A stretch of 9,659 nucleotides of DNA from Thermoplasmatota archaeon (GCA_030836605.1 JAUPMC010000148.1:1-9659); one strand, 5' to 3'. Counted from the stretch's first letter, positions 1 through 6,570 are shown. The notes: a model not told the origin generated them from the sequence alone. Numbers and translations are program-made.

Positions 1-317
1 ATCCCTGGTTCGTGCTGCTGACAATCCTATTGCTGGCGGTGTTCACTGCGGGCTTCGACGGCCTGGACCTGGCGCGGGTGGAGAGGTGGACCGACGCCGA
101 GGTGGCCAGGGCGCTGGGCTACAGCGCGGTCCTTCTGGGGCTGGTAATCGCCGGGTTCATATGGCTCCTGTGGGTCGTGAGCAAGGCCATAGGCGTGGCG
201 AACGACATGGCGACTCGGCACGCGGCCCTGTCCGCGGTCTTCGCGGCCGTCGCCGCGGGCGCGGTCTCGCTGTTCGTGGGCATGTTCGTGCGCCTGCCGA
301 TCGGGATAAACCTGTGA
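1..317 (+). CDS. Partial multi-pass membrane protein, C-terminal end
   Basis: The reading frame is open from the window edge (first full codon at 3, reading PWFVLLTILLL) to TGA at 315-317, so the N-terminus lies outside the window. A GTG at 12 is in frame but falls inside the first hydrophobic stretch and is unlikely to be the start. Three hydrophobic segments are visible: FVLLTILLLAVFTAGF at the edge, SAVLLGLVIAGFIWLLWVV in the middle and LSAVFAAVAAGAVSLFVGMF near the end. A polar, charged loop (DLARVERWTDAEVARA) separates the first two. This fits an integral membrane protein with at least three helices. I do not recognise the family and assign no function. It converges on thiC with 2 nt between the two stop codons, so no terminator fits between them. 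Confidence 0.7.
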   Translation, partial: PWFVLLTILLLAVFTAGFDGLDLARVERWTDAEVARALGYSAVLLGLVIAGFIWLLWVVSKAIGVANDMATRHAALSAVFAAVAAGAVSLFVGMFVRLPIGINL

Positions 318-319
318 CC

Positions 320-1585
320 CTATTCTGAGAGCATCCGGTCGACCATCTTCATCGCGCAGAGGTCCCCGCACATCGAGCACACGTTCGGGCTCTTGGACTT
401 CCTGCGGTCCCTGAGCTCCTTGGCCCTCTCGGGGTCCAGGGAGAGACTGAACATCGTGTCCCAGTCGAAGGCCTTCCTGGCCTCGGACATCTTCCGGTCC
501 CAGAGCGTCCCCCGGCCCCTGGCGAGGTCGGCCGCGTGGGCGGCGATCCTGCTCGCGACCACCCCGGTCCTCACGTCGTCGGCCGTGGGCAGGGACAGGT
601 GCTCGGAGGGGGTGACATAGCATAGGAAGTCAGCGCCGTGGTACGCGGCGATGGCGCCCCCGATCGCGCCGGCGATGTGGTCGTACCCGGCCGCGACGTC
701 GCACACGAGAGGCCCCAGGACGTAGAAGGGCGCGCCCTTGCACACGCTCTTCTCTATGCGCACGTTCGCCTCTATCTGGTTGAGTGGGACGTGGCCAGGC
801 CCCTCGACCATGGCCTGAACTCCCGCCTTCCTGGCCCTGTCGACGAGCTTCCCCAGGACTATCAGCTCGTGCAGCTGTGGCACGTCGGTCGCGTCCGCCG
901 TGCAGCCCGGGCGTAGCCCGTCACCTAGGCTTAGGGCGAACCCGTGCTCCTTGGCGAGGTCCAGCAGGTGGTCGTAGTCCTCGTAGAGCGGGTTCTCCTG
1001 CCCGTGGTCGCGCATCCAGGCGACGAGTATCGCCCCGCCTCTAGATACGACGCCCGTGACCCTCTTGTGCTTGATGAGCGAGGCCACGGTGGCTGAGGTG
1101 ACCCCGCAGTGCACCGTCATGAAGTCCACGCCGTCCTTCGCCTGTGTCTCGATGGCCTTGAACATGTCGTCGGCGCCGAGCGCCCGGACTCCTCCTTTGC
1201 CCGCGGTCCTGCACAGCGCCTCGTAGATGGGCACCGTGCCGACTGGCAGCCGGCACTCGGAGATGATGCGCCTCCTTATGGCCCTGAGGTCCCCGCCCGT
1301 GCTGAGGTCCATGACGGCGTCCGCGCCGAACCTGGCGGCTATCCTCACCTTCTCGACCTCCTCCTCGACGTCGATGTGGTCCTTGGAGGTGCCTATGTTG
1401 GCGTTGACCTTGACCCTGAGCCCCTCGCCTATCCCGACATGGGTGAGGCGTCTGTGGCGGGGGTTCGAAGGTATTACGACCCTTCCGGACTTGACGAGCT
1501 TCATGAGCTTGTCTGGCTCAATCCCCTCGGCTTTCGAGACCCCCTTGATTTCCACTGGAAAACCCTTCTTGCCCTTGCTTGCCAT
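320..1585 (-). CDS. thiC: Phosphomethylpyrimidine synthase ThiC (short form)
   Basis: ThiC is a radical-SAM enzyme that rearranges 5-aminoimidazole ribotide into HMP phosphate, the pyrimidine half of thiamine, in the cytosol. The 421-residue product matches the short form that lacks the long N-terminal extension of enterobacterial ThiC (about 630 residues). Hallmark blocks appear in order: NANIGTS (61-67), MDLSTGG (92-98), PVGTVPIYEA (114-123), MTVHCG (156-161), SRGGA (181-185), LGDGLRPG (220-227), EGPGHVP (261-267) and GYDHI (300-304); the last two carry the metal-binding histidines. The C-terminal cluster motif is CSMCGDLC (C403, C406, C410), that is CX2CX3C, one residue shorter than the CX2CX4C of well-studied ThiC. 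The ATG at 1585-1583 is supported by GAAGGT (1591-1596) just upstream and a TATA box about 34 nt away. No other thiamine gene is visible nearby. Confidence 0.97.
   Translation of the reverse strand: MASKGKKGFPVEIKGVSKAEGIEPDKLMKLVKSGRVVIPSNPRHRRLTHVGIGEGLRVKVNANIGTSKDHIDVEEEVEKVRIAARFGADAVMDLSTGGDLRAIRRRIISECRLPVGTVPIYEALCRTAGKGGVRALGADDMFKAIETQAKDGVDFMTVHCGVTSATVASLIKHKRVTGVVSRGGAILVAWMRDHGQENPLYEDYDHLLDLAKEHGFALSLGDGLRPGCTADATDVPQLHELIVLGKLVDRARKAGVQAMVEGPGHVPLNQIEANVRIEKSVCKGAPFYVLGPLVCDVAAGYDHIAGAIGGAIAAYHGADFLCYVTPSEHLSLPTADDVRTGVVASRIAAHAADLARGRGTLWDRKMSEARKAFDWDTMFSLSLDPERAKELRDRRKSKSPNVCSMCGDLCAMKMVDRMLSE
1549..1561. repeat. Palindrome TTTCCACTGGAAA inside the 5' end of thiC
   Basis: This is a perfect 5+3+5 inverted repeat (TTTCC-ACT-GGAAA) over thiC codons 9-13. 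The 11-mer TTTCCACTGGA recurs exactly, on the opposite strand, at 1813-1823, and a close variant lies at 1775-1787. It may be a third copy of an operator motif, but as it is coding sequence it could be coincidental. Confidence 0.4.
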
Positions 1586-1615
1586 CCGATACCTTCGCTA
1601 CTAAATGCCTCGACA

Positions 1616-1622
1616 GTATAAA
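1616..1622 (-). promoter_or_regulatory. thiC TATA box
   Basis: Read on the minus strand the sequence is CAAAGGCTTTATACTG, a good archaeal BRE/TATA element with TTTATAC at its core. Archaeal transcription usually starts about 25 nt downstream, here near 1593, giving a leader of only about 8-10 nt before the ATG at 1585. The transcript would therefore be nearly leaderless, with the SD-like GAAGGT at or just beyond its 5' end. Confidence 0.65.
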
Positions 1623-1642
1623 GCCTTTGATTGAGAGTCGTG

Positions 1643-1754
1643 TGCCAGCCCCCGTGGGGATCATCTGGCATGAGCGCGGGCGCGGCGAAGCCACCAGGGG
1701 CCGGGGCCGTCTGGTCCTCGCGTCGGACCCCCAGGGTGGAATCGCCTCCGGGGG
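1643..1754. other. GC-rich hairpin cluster in the thiC-gyrB intergenic region
   Basis: Three consecutive inverted repeats lie upstream of both promoters. The first is TGCCAG (1643-1648) with CTGGCA (1665-1670), enclosing a CCCC/GGGG core. The second is ACCAG (1693-1697) with CTGGT (1711-1715), enclosing GGCC/GGCC. The third is CCCCC (1728-1732) with GGGGG (1750-1754), enclosing GGTGG/CCTCC with one T-T mismatch around an AATCG loop. I see no convincing ORF here on either strand, and no tRNA or TPP-riboswitch core. The stretch could encode a small structured RNA or simply be GC-rich spacer; I cannot tell which. Confidence 0.3.
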
Positions 1755-1774
1755 CCTATCGTCGCGTGCCGACA

Positions 1775-1787
1775 TTTCCAATGGAAA
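1775..1787. promoter_or_regulatory. Candidate operator, copy 1 (TTTCCAATGGAAA)
   Basis: This is a 5+3+5 inverted repeat, TTTCC-AAT-GGAAA, followed by CGG. The 13-mer CCARTGGAAACGG (1778-1790) recurs at 1814-1826, 36 bp away in the same orientation. It lies about 80 bp upstream of the gyrB TATA box and about 155 bp upstream of the thiC TATA box, a position that suits a transcription activator or a cooperative regulator. The regulator is unknown. Confidence 0.45.
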
Positions 1788-1810
1788 CGGGACCGCAAAA
1801 TCGGCAAAAT

Positions 1811-1823
1811 AGTCCAGTGGAAA
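1811..1823. promoter_or_regulatory. Candidate operator, copy 2 (AGTCCAGTGGAAA)
   Basis: This is a second copy of the motif at 1775-1787. The left arm is degenerate (AGTCC instead of TTTCC), leaving the perfect core TCC-AGT-GGA; the right arm GGAAACGG is identical to copy 1. Between the two copies is a short tandem GCAAAAT (1795-1801 and 1804-1810). The site ends about 44 bp before the gyrB TATA box. A further partial match, GTTCCATT, lies at 1881-1888 just past that TATA box. Confidence 0.45.
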
Positions 1824-1860
1824 CGGAGGGGTGTTTTCAGGGGTAGCCAGATAGTATTCT

Positions 1861-1875
1861 CAAAGATTTTATATA
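1861..1875 (+). promoter_or_regulatory. gyrBA promoter (BRE and TATA box)
   Basis: CAAAGA followed by TTTTATATA (1867-1875) is close to the ideal archaeal BRE/TATA sequence and is the strongest promoter signal in the window. Initiation about 25 nt downstream would fall near 1895-1900, leaving an unusually long 5' leader of roughly 85-90 nt before gyrB at 1985. Confidence 0.75.
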
Positions 1876-1895
1876 CGCCGGTTCCATTAAAGAAG

Positions 1896-1984
1896 AAACA
1901 GACCCGAAAAAGCGCCGTAAGAACGGATGGGATGCGTGTACAGTTCATGGGCTTGCGAGCCCGCCTCATGGAGACTCGAACAGC
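1896..1984 (+). promoter_or_regulatory. Probable gyrB 5' leader with stem-loop
   Basis: No ATG, GTG or TTG occurs in the gyrB frame between the predicted transcription start and 1985, so this stretch is most likely untranslated leader. It holds a compact stem-loop, GGGCT-TGCG-AGCCC (1949-1962), followed by a GGAG (1970-1973) that is the best available SD, 11 nt from the start and so a little far. Out-of-frame ATGs lie at 1927, 1932, 1947 and 1968. A second, weaker TATA-like element (CCATTAAAG, 1883-1891) could shorten the leader. The function of the leader is unknown. Confidence 0.4.
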
Positions 1985-3892
1985 ATGGACAAACCACAGG
2001 ACGACAGCGGTTACGATACGGAGAAGATCCAGGTACTCGAGGGCTTGGAGGCCGTTCGAAAGCGGCCGAGCATGTACATCGGCAGCACGGACGTCTACGG
2101 CCTCCACCACCTCGTCTACGAGGTGGTCGACAACAGCATCGACGAGGCCATGGGCGGTTTCTGCACGACGATCAACGTCCTCATGGGTGACGACGGGAGC
2201 ATCACCGTCGAGGACGACGGGAGGGGCATCCCGGTCGGCGCCCACAAGAAGTACAAGGAGGACACGCTCGACCTCGTGCTCACGAAGCTCCACTCAGGCG
2301 GCAAGTTCGACCGGAAGACGTACAAGGTCTCCGGTGGACTGCACGGCGTCGGCCTGAGCGTCGTGAACGCCCTGTCCGAGTGGCTGGAGGTCAGGGTCAA
2401 GAGGAAGGGCAAGGTGCACTTCCAGCGGTATCAGAGGGGAGTGCCCGGGGGCGCGGTCCAGGTCATCGGGGACTCGCAGACCACCGGCACCATCATCTCT
2501 TTCAAGCCGGACGCGCAGATATTCGAGACCGTCGCCTTCAGCTACGAGACGCTCTCGAACAGGTTCAGGGAGATCGCGTTCCTGAACAAGGGCCTGAAGC
2601 TCTCGATATCGGAGCCGAAGACGGCCCAGACAAACACCTACAAGTTCGACGGCGGCATCGTCGAGTTCGTCCAGTACATCAACAGGAGCAAGGCCTGCCT
2701 GCACGAGAAGCCCATATACCTCATCGTCGAGAGGGACGGTGTGACGGTCGAGCTGGCCATGCAGTACACGGACAGCTACTCCGAGAACATCCACACGTTC
2801 GCCAACAACATCAACACGATCGAGGGCGGCACGCACATGGTCGGCTTCAGGTCCGCCCTGACGAGGACCATCAACGACTACGCGAAGAAGTACGGCTTCC
2901 TGAAGCCCACCGGCGACGCGCTCGCGGGCGAGGATGCCAGGGAGGGCCTGACCGCGGTCATAAGTGTCAGGCTCCCGGAGCCCCAGTTCGAGGGCCAGAC
3001 GAAGACCAAACTCGGCAACAGCGAGATCAGGGGCATAGTCGAGAGCGCCGTCAGCGAGAAGCTGTTCGAGTTCCTCGAGGAGAACCCGAAGGTCGCCCAG
3101 GCGTGCATCAGCAAGGCCGTGCTGGCGTCGCAGGCCCGGGAGGCCGCGAGGAAGGCCAGGGAGCTCACGAGGCGCAAGGGCCTGCTGGACATCGGGAACC
3201 TCCCGGGGAAGCTGGCCGACTGCTCGGAGAAGGACCCGTCCAAGTGCGAGGTCTTCCTGGTCGAGGGTGACTCCGCAGGTGGCAGCGCGAAGCAGGCCAG
3301 GGACCGCACGTTCCAGGCCATACTCCCGCTCAGGGGCAAGATACTCAACGTCGAGAAGGCCCGCCTGGACAAGATGCTCAAGAACGCCGAGATCAGGACC
3401 ATCGTCACGGCGCTCGGGACCGGGATCGACGCCGAGTTCGACATATCGAAGGCCAGGTACCACAGGATATGCATAATGACGGATGCCGACGTCGACGGGG
3501 CGCACATACGGACGCTCCTGCTGACGTTCTTCTTCAGGCACATGGAGCAGCTCATCAGGGCGGGCTACGTGTACATCGCCCAGCCACCGCTCTACAGGGT
3601 CAAGAAGGGCAAGTCGGAGACGTACGTGTACTCCGACAAGGAGCTCTCGGAGACGATGCAGTCGGTGGGCCAGGGCGCCGAGGTCCAGAGGTACAAGGGC
3701 CTGGGCGAGATGAACGCGGACCAGCTCAGGGAGACGACCATGAGCATGGCCACGCGCATCATGAAGAAGGTCACGATCGAGGACGCGGTCGAGGCGGACA
3801 TCCTGTTCGACGTCCTCATGGGCGACGCCGTCGAGCCGAGAAGGAGATTCATCCAGGACCACGCGAAAGAAGTGGAGGTCCTGGACGTATAG
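1985..3892 (+). CDS. gyrB: DNA gyrase subunit B
   Basis: GyrB is the ATPase subunit of the type IIA topoisomerase that adds negative supercoils to the chromosome as an A2B2 complex. At 635 residues it is the short form, as in Bacillus, without the insert found in enterobacterial GyrB. The GHKL ATPase shows the N box EVVDNSIDEA (E46 catalytic base, N50 magnesium), DDGRGIP (77-83) and the lid GGLHGVG (117-123). A transducer domain follows to about residue 390. The Toprim domain has EGDSAGG (E427) and DADVDG (D500, D502, D504), the metal-binding acids for DNA cleavage. The tail has QRYKGLGEMN and RRRFIQDHA, both typical of GyrB. R140 aligns with E. coli R136, the coumarin contact. The ATG at 1985 is the only plausible start. 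gyrA follows 10 nt after the stop. Archaeal gyrases are generally considered to have come from bacteria. Confidence 0.98.
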   Translation: MDKPQDDSGYDTEKIQVLEGLEAVRKRPSMYIGSTDVYGLHHLVYEVVDNSIDEAMGGFCTTINVLMGDDGSITVEDDGRGIPVGAHKKYKEDTLDLVLTKLHSGGKFDRKTYKVSGGLHGVGLSVVNALSEWLEVRVKRKGKVHFQRYQRGVPGGAVQVIGDSQTTGTIISFKPDAQIFETVAFSYETLSNRFREIAFLNKGLKLSISEPKTAQTNTYKFDGGIVEFVQYINRSKACLHEKPIYLIVERDGVTVELAMQYTDSYSENIHTFANNINTIEGGTHMVGFRSALTRTINDYAKKYGFLKPTGDALAGEDAREGLTAVISVRLPEPQFEGQTKTKLGNSEIRGIVESAVSEKLFEFLEENPKVAQACISKAVLASQAREAARKARELTRRKGLLDIGNLPGKLADCSEKDPSKCEVFLVEGDSAGGSAKQARDRTFQAILPLRGKILNVEKARLDKMLKNAEIRTIVTALGTGIDAEFDISKARYHRICIMTDADVDGAHIRTLLLTFFFRHMEQLIRAGYVYIAQPPLYRVKKGKSETYVYSDKELSETMQSVGQGAEVQRYKGLGEMNADQLRETTMSMATRIMKKVTIEDAVEADILFDVLMGDAVEPRRRFIQDHAKEVEVLDV

Positions 3893-3898
3893 GTGATC
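3891..3898 (+). promoter_or_regulatory. gyrA Shine-Dalgarno overlapping the gyrB stop
   Basis: AGGTGATC is an exact match to the anti-SD complement and lies 4 nt before the gyrA ATG. Its first two bases are the last two bases of the gyrB stop codon TAG (3890-3892). This fixes the gyrA start and suggests translational coupling that would keep the two subunits at matched levels. Confidence 0.8.
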
Positions 3899-3902
3899 GG
3901 CC

Positions 3903-6512
3903 ATGGCAGACGAACAGAAACCGGAGCAGAGGATCGCCGCGAAGCTCGTGATGCGCCCGATCGAGATCGAGATGAAGAAGTCCTACATCGACTACGCCAT
4001 GAGCGTCATCGTGGGCCGCGCCCTGCCGGACGTCAGCGACGGGCTGAAGCCCGTCCACAGGCGCATCCTGTTCGCCATGAACGAGATGGGCCTGGCCCAC
4101 AACAAGGCCCAGAAGAAGTCCGCGAGGGTGGTCGGTGAGGTCCTAGGCAAGTACCACCCGCACGGCGACACCGCGATCTACGACACGATGGTCCGCATGG
4201 CCCAGGACTTCTCGATGCGCTACAAGCTCGTAGATGGCCAGGGCAACTTCGGCAGCGTAGACGGCGACCGCGCGGCGGCCATGAGGTACACCGAGTGCAG
4301 GCTCTCGTCCATAGCCTCGGAGATGCTCGTGGACGTCGACGAGGAGACGGTCGACTTCGCGGACAACTTCGACGGGTCCCTGAAGGAGCCGCTCGTGCTC
4401 CCCGCGAAGCTCCCGAACCTGCTCGTGAACGGCTCGTCAGGCATCGCGGTCGGCATGGCCACGAACATGCCCCCGCACAACCTGGGCGAGGTCGTCGACG
4501 CCATATCGCTCATGATCGACCGGCAGGTCCAGGGCAGGGACGTCGAGCTCAAGGACCTCGTCGAGGTCATCAAGGGCCCGGACTTCCCCACGGGCGGCAT
4601 CATATACGGCGCCCAGGGGATACACGAGGCCTACGCCCAGGGCAAGGGCAGGATACGCGTCCGCGCCCTCGCGAACATAGAGCACGACGAGGACACTGGC
4701 AGGGCCCAGATCATCGTCACTGAGATACCCTACATGGTCAACAAGAGCACCCTCATGGAGGAGATCGCGGAGCTCGTCAAGACGAAGCGGATCGACGGGA
4801 TCAGCGACCTCAGGGACGAGTCCGACAAGGAGGGGCTCAGGATACTCATCGAGCTGAAGCGCGACGCGATCGAGGACGTGGTCCTCAACCAGCTGTTCGC
4901 CCACACGCAGCTCCAGACGACCTTCGGCATCATCAACCTCGCTCTGGTGAACAACCAGCCGAGGGTGCTGTCCCTGAAGGAGATACTGGAGTACCACATC
5001 GAGCACAGGTTCGACGTGGTCAAGAGGCGGACCGAGTTCAGGCTGAGGCAGGCCGAGAAGCGGGCCCACATACTGGAGGGGCTCCTGGTCGCCCTGGACC
5101 ACCTGGACGAGGTCATCAGGCTCATCAGGAAGGCGAAGACCAGGGACGAGGCGAAGTCGTCCCTGATGTCCAAGTACATGCTCTCCGAGGAGCAGACCAA
5201 GGCCATACTCGAGATGCAGCTGCAGCGCCTGACGGGCATGGAGATGCAGGCAGTCAGGGAGGAGCACGAGCAGGTCACGAAGCTCATCTCGGAGTTCCGC
5301 GGCATCCTGAAGGACGAGAAGAAGATACTCGGCATGATCAAGTCCGAGGCCGTGGCCCTCAAGGCGAAGTACGGGGACGCGAGGCGCACCCGGGTCGAGG
5401 CCAACGCCATGGACATGGACATCGAGGACCTCATACCGGTCGAGAACGTGCTCGTGATGACGAGCCAGACCGGTTATATCAAGAGGATATCGCTCGACAC
5501 CTACGAGTCGCAGAACAGGGGCGGCGTGGGCCTCATAGGCATGGAGACGAAGGAGGAGGACTACATCGTGGACATGTTCGTCACGTGCTCCCACGACTAC
5601 GTGATGTACTTCACGAACAAGGGGCGCGCGTACTGGCTCAAGGCGTACAAGATCCCGGTCGGGGGCAGGCACGCGAAGGGCAAGCCAATCGTGAACCTCC
5701 TCGAGCACCTCGAGGATGGCGAGAAGGTCATGAGCAAGATACCGGTCAAGCAGTTCGAGGGCGACCGGTACCTGGTGTTCTCGACCAGGAAGGGCCTGAT
5801 CAAGAAGACCAGGCTCGACGCGTACTCCCACGTGAGGCAGAGCGGCATCATCGCGATCAAGCTCGAGGAGGGCGACGAGGTGGTCGACACCGCCCTCACG
5901 GACGGTAAGAAGGAGGTCGTGCTCGCCACCAGGAAGGGCTTCGCGGCGAGGTTCGGCGAGTCCGACGTCAGGGCCACTGGCCGGGCGACGTACGGGGTCC
6001 GCGGCATCCGCCTGAGGAAGGGCGACGAGGTCGTCAGCATGGCCATCGTCGACCCCAAGGACGTGCTCCTGTCCGTGACAGAGAAGGGCTACGGGAAGCG
6101 CTCGCTCGTCGATGACTACAGGAAGATCAAGCGCGGCGGCAAGGGCGTCATCACCATCAAGACCGTCGAGAGGAACGGCGACGTGGTCATCGTCCTGCCG
6201 GTCAACGAGGACGACGAGATCATAGTCACGAGCGTCAAGGGCATGGTCATACGCATGCCCGTGAACGGCATCAGGGTCCTGGGCCGCGCGACGATGGGCG
6301 TCAGGCTCATGAAGCTCAGGGAGAAGGACCGGGCCGTGGCAGTCGCCCGGCTCGTGCCCCCGTCAGAGGCGGAGCGCATGGTCGAGTCAGGCCTGGTCGT
6401 CACGCACACCCCGCATGAGAACGGGGACAACGCGGGCAACGGCGAGGACGGCGCGGACGACGGCGACGGGGACGAGGGCGAGGGTGAGGGGCCAGACGCG
6501 GGCGGGAAGTGA
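3903..6512 (+). CDS. gyrA: DNA gyrase subunit A
   Basis: GyrA is the DNA-cleaving and DNA-wrapping subunit of gyrase and is co-transcribed with gyrB. At 869 residues it is close to the E. coli length. The breakage-reunion domain begins at once (SYIDYAMSVIVGRALPDVSDG, 27-47). The quinolone-determining region has KYHPHGDTAIYDT, with T90 and D94 at E. coli positions S83 and D87. The catalytic tyrosine is Y129 in AAAMRYTE. A coiled-coil tower with its leucine-rich globule spans roughly 350-500. The C-terminal six-bladed pinwheel starts near 510. Its GyrA box reads QNRGGVG (537-543) against the usual QRRGGKG, losing two basic/polar positions, while a later blade has KRGGKG (743-748). The last 40 or so residues are rich in D, E, G and N, resembling the acidic tail of E. 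coli GyrA. GyrA and ParC are similar, but the adjacent gyrB, the GyrA box position and the tail favour gyrase. Confidence 0.97.
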   Translation: MADEQKPEQRIAAKLVMRPIEIEMKKSYIDYAMSVIVGRALPDVSDGLKPVHRRILFAMNEMGLAHNKAQKKSARVVGEVLGKYHPHGDTAIYDTMVRMAQDFSMRYKLVDGQGNFGSVDGDRAAAMRYTECRLSSIASEMLVDVDEETVDFADNFDGSLKEPLVLPAKLPNLLVNGSSGIAVGMATNMPPHNLGEVVDAISLMIDRQVQGRDVELKDLVEVIKGPDFPTGGIIYGAQGIHEAYAQGKGRIRVRALANIEHDEDTGRAQIIVTEIPYMVNKSTLMEEIAELVKTKRIDGISDLRDESDKEGLRILIELKRDAIEDVVLNQLFAHTQLQTTFGIINLALVNNQPRVLSLKEILEYHIEHRFDVVKRRTEFRLRQAEKRAHILEGLLVALDHLDEVIRLIRKAKTRDEAKSSLMSKYMLSEEQTKAILEMQLQRLTGMEMQAVREEHEQVTKLISEFRGILKDEKKILGMIKSEAVALKAKYGDARRTRVEANAMDMDIEDLIPVENVLVMTSQTGYIKRISLDTYESQNRGGVGLIGMETKEEDYIVDMFVTCSHDYVMYFTNKGRAYWLKAYKIPVGGRHAKGKPIVNLLEHLEDGEKVMSKIPVKQFEGDRYLVFSTRKGLIKKTRLDAYSHVRQSGIIAIKLEEGDEVVDTALTDGKKEVVLATRKGFAARFGESDVRATGRATYGVRGIRLRKGDEVVSMAIVDPKDVLLSVTEKGYGKRSLVDDYRKIKRGGKGVITIKTVERNGDVVIVLPVNEDDEIIVTSVKGMVIRMPVNGIRVLGRATMGVRLMKLREKDRAVAVARLVPPSEAERMVESGLVVTHTPHENGDNAGNGEDGADDGDGDEGEGEGPDAGGK

Positions 6513-6530
6513 GCCAGGCGCCACCCTGGC
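6513..6530 (+). terminator. Hairpin directly after gyrA, possible terminator
   Basis: A perfect 6-bp stem, GCCAGG (6513-6518) with CCTGGC (6525-6530), closes a 6-nt loop and starts at the first base after the gyrA stop. The following sequence is pyrimidine-rich (CACCCTCTCACTT) but lacks the T tract that archaeal terminators normally need, so termination here is only possible. Confidence 0.35.
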
Positions 6531-6555
6531 CACCCTCTCACTTGTGATAACGACC

Positions 6556-6570
6556 CGCAAACCTTTATTA
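6556..6570 (+). promoter_or_regulatory. Promoter of the RecA-fold ATPase gene
   Basis: CCGCAAACC followed by TTTATTA (6564-6570) is a fair archaeal BRE/TATA element in an otherwise GC-rich gap. The expected transcription start, about 25 nt downstream near 6592, leaves a leader of about 35 nt that contains the ribosome site. The gene can therefore be transcribed separately from gyrBA. Confidence 0.6.

Noticed and set aside
1586..1984. TPP riboswitch upstream of thiC
   Set aside because: Neither strand shows the conserved CUGAGA and ACCUGAUCUGG...CCAGCG blocks, and the thiC TATA box is only about 34 nt from its ATG, leaving no room for an aptamer in the leader.
1905..1990. tRNA gene in the gyrB leader, suggested by hairpin and GACTCGAAC
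   Set aside because: Only one stem-loop is present; no acceptor stem, D arm or T arm can be assembled around it.
1927..2357. ORFs starting in the gyrB leader (ATG 1927 or 1932)
   Set aside because: They run out of frame deep into gyrB and have no SD or recognisable motifs; they are not short leader ORFs.
2380..3270. 296-codon open frame on the plus strand within gyrB
   Set aside because: Composition is extreme (R, G, Q, P, H rich) with no motifs, and it is an out-of-frame shadow of gyrB.
2294..3904. Long open frame (536 codons) antisense to gyrB
   Set aside because: Its translation is R/L/D/V-rich without recognisable motifs, as expected when a GC-rich gene with G/C-ending codons is read on the other strand; gyrB fills the same stretch with full family motifs.
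4437..5831. Long open frame (464 codons) antisense to gyrA
   Set aside because: Same artefact of high GC; composition is skewed and gyrA is unambiguous here.
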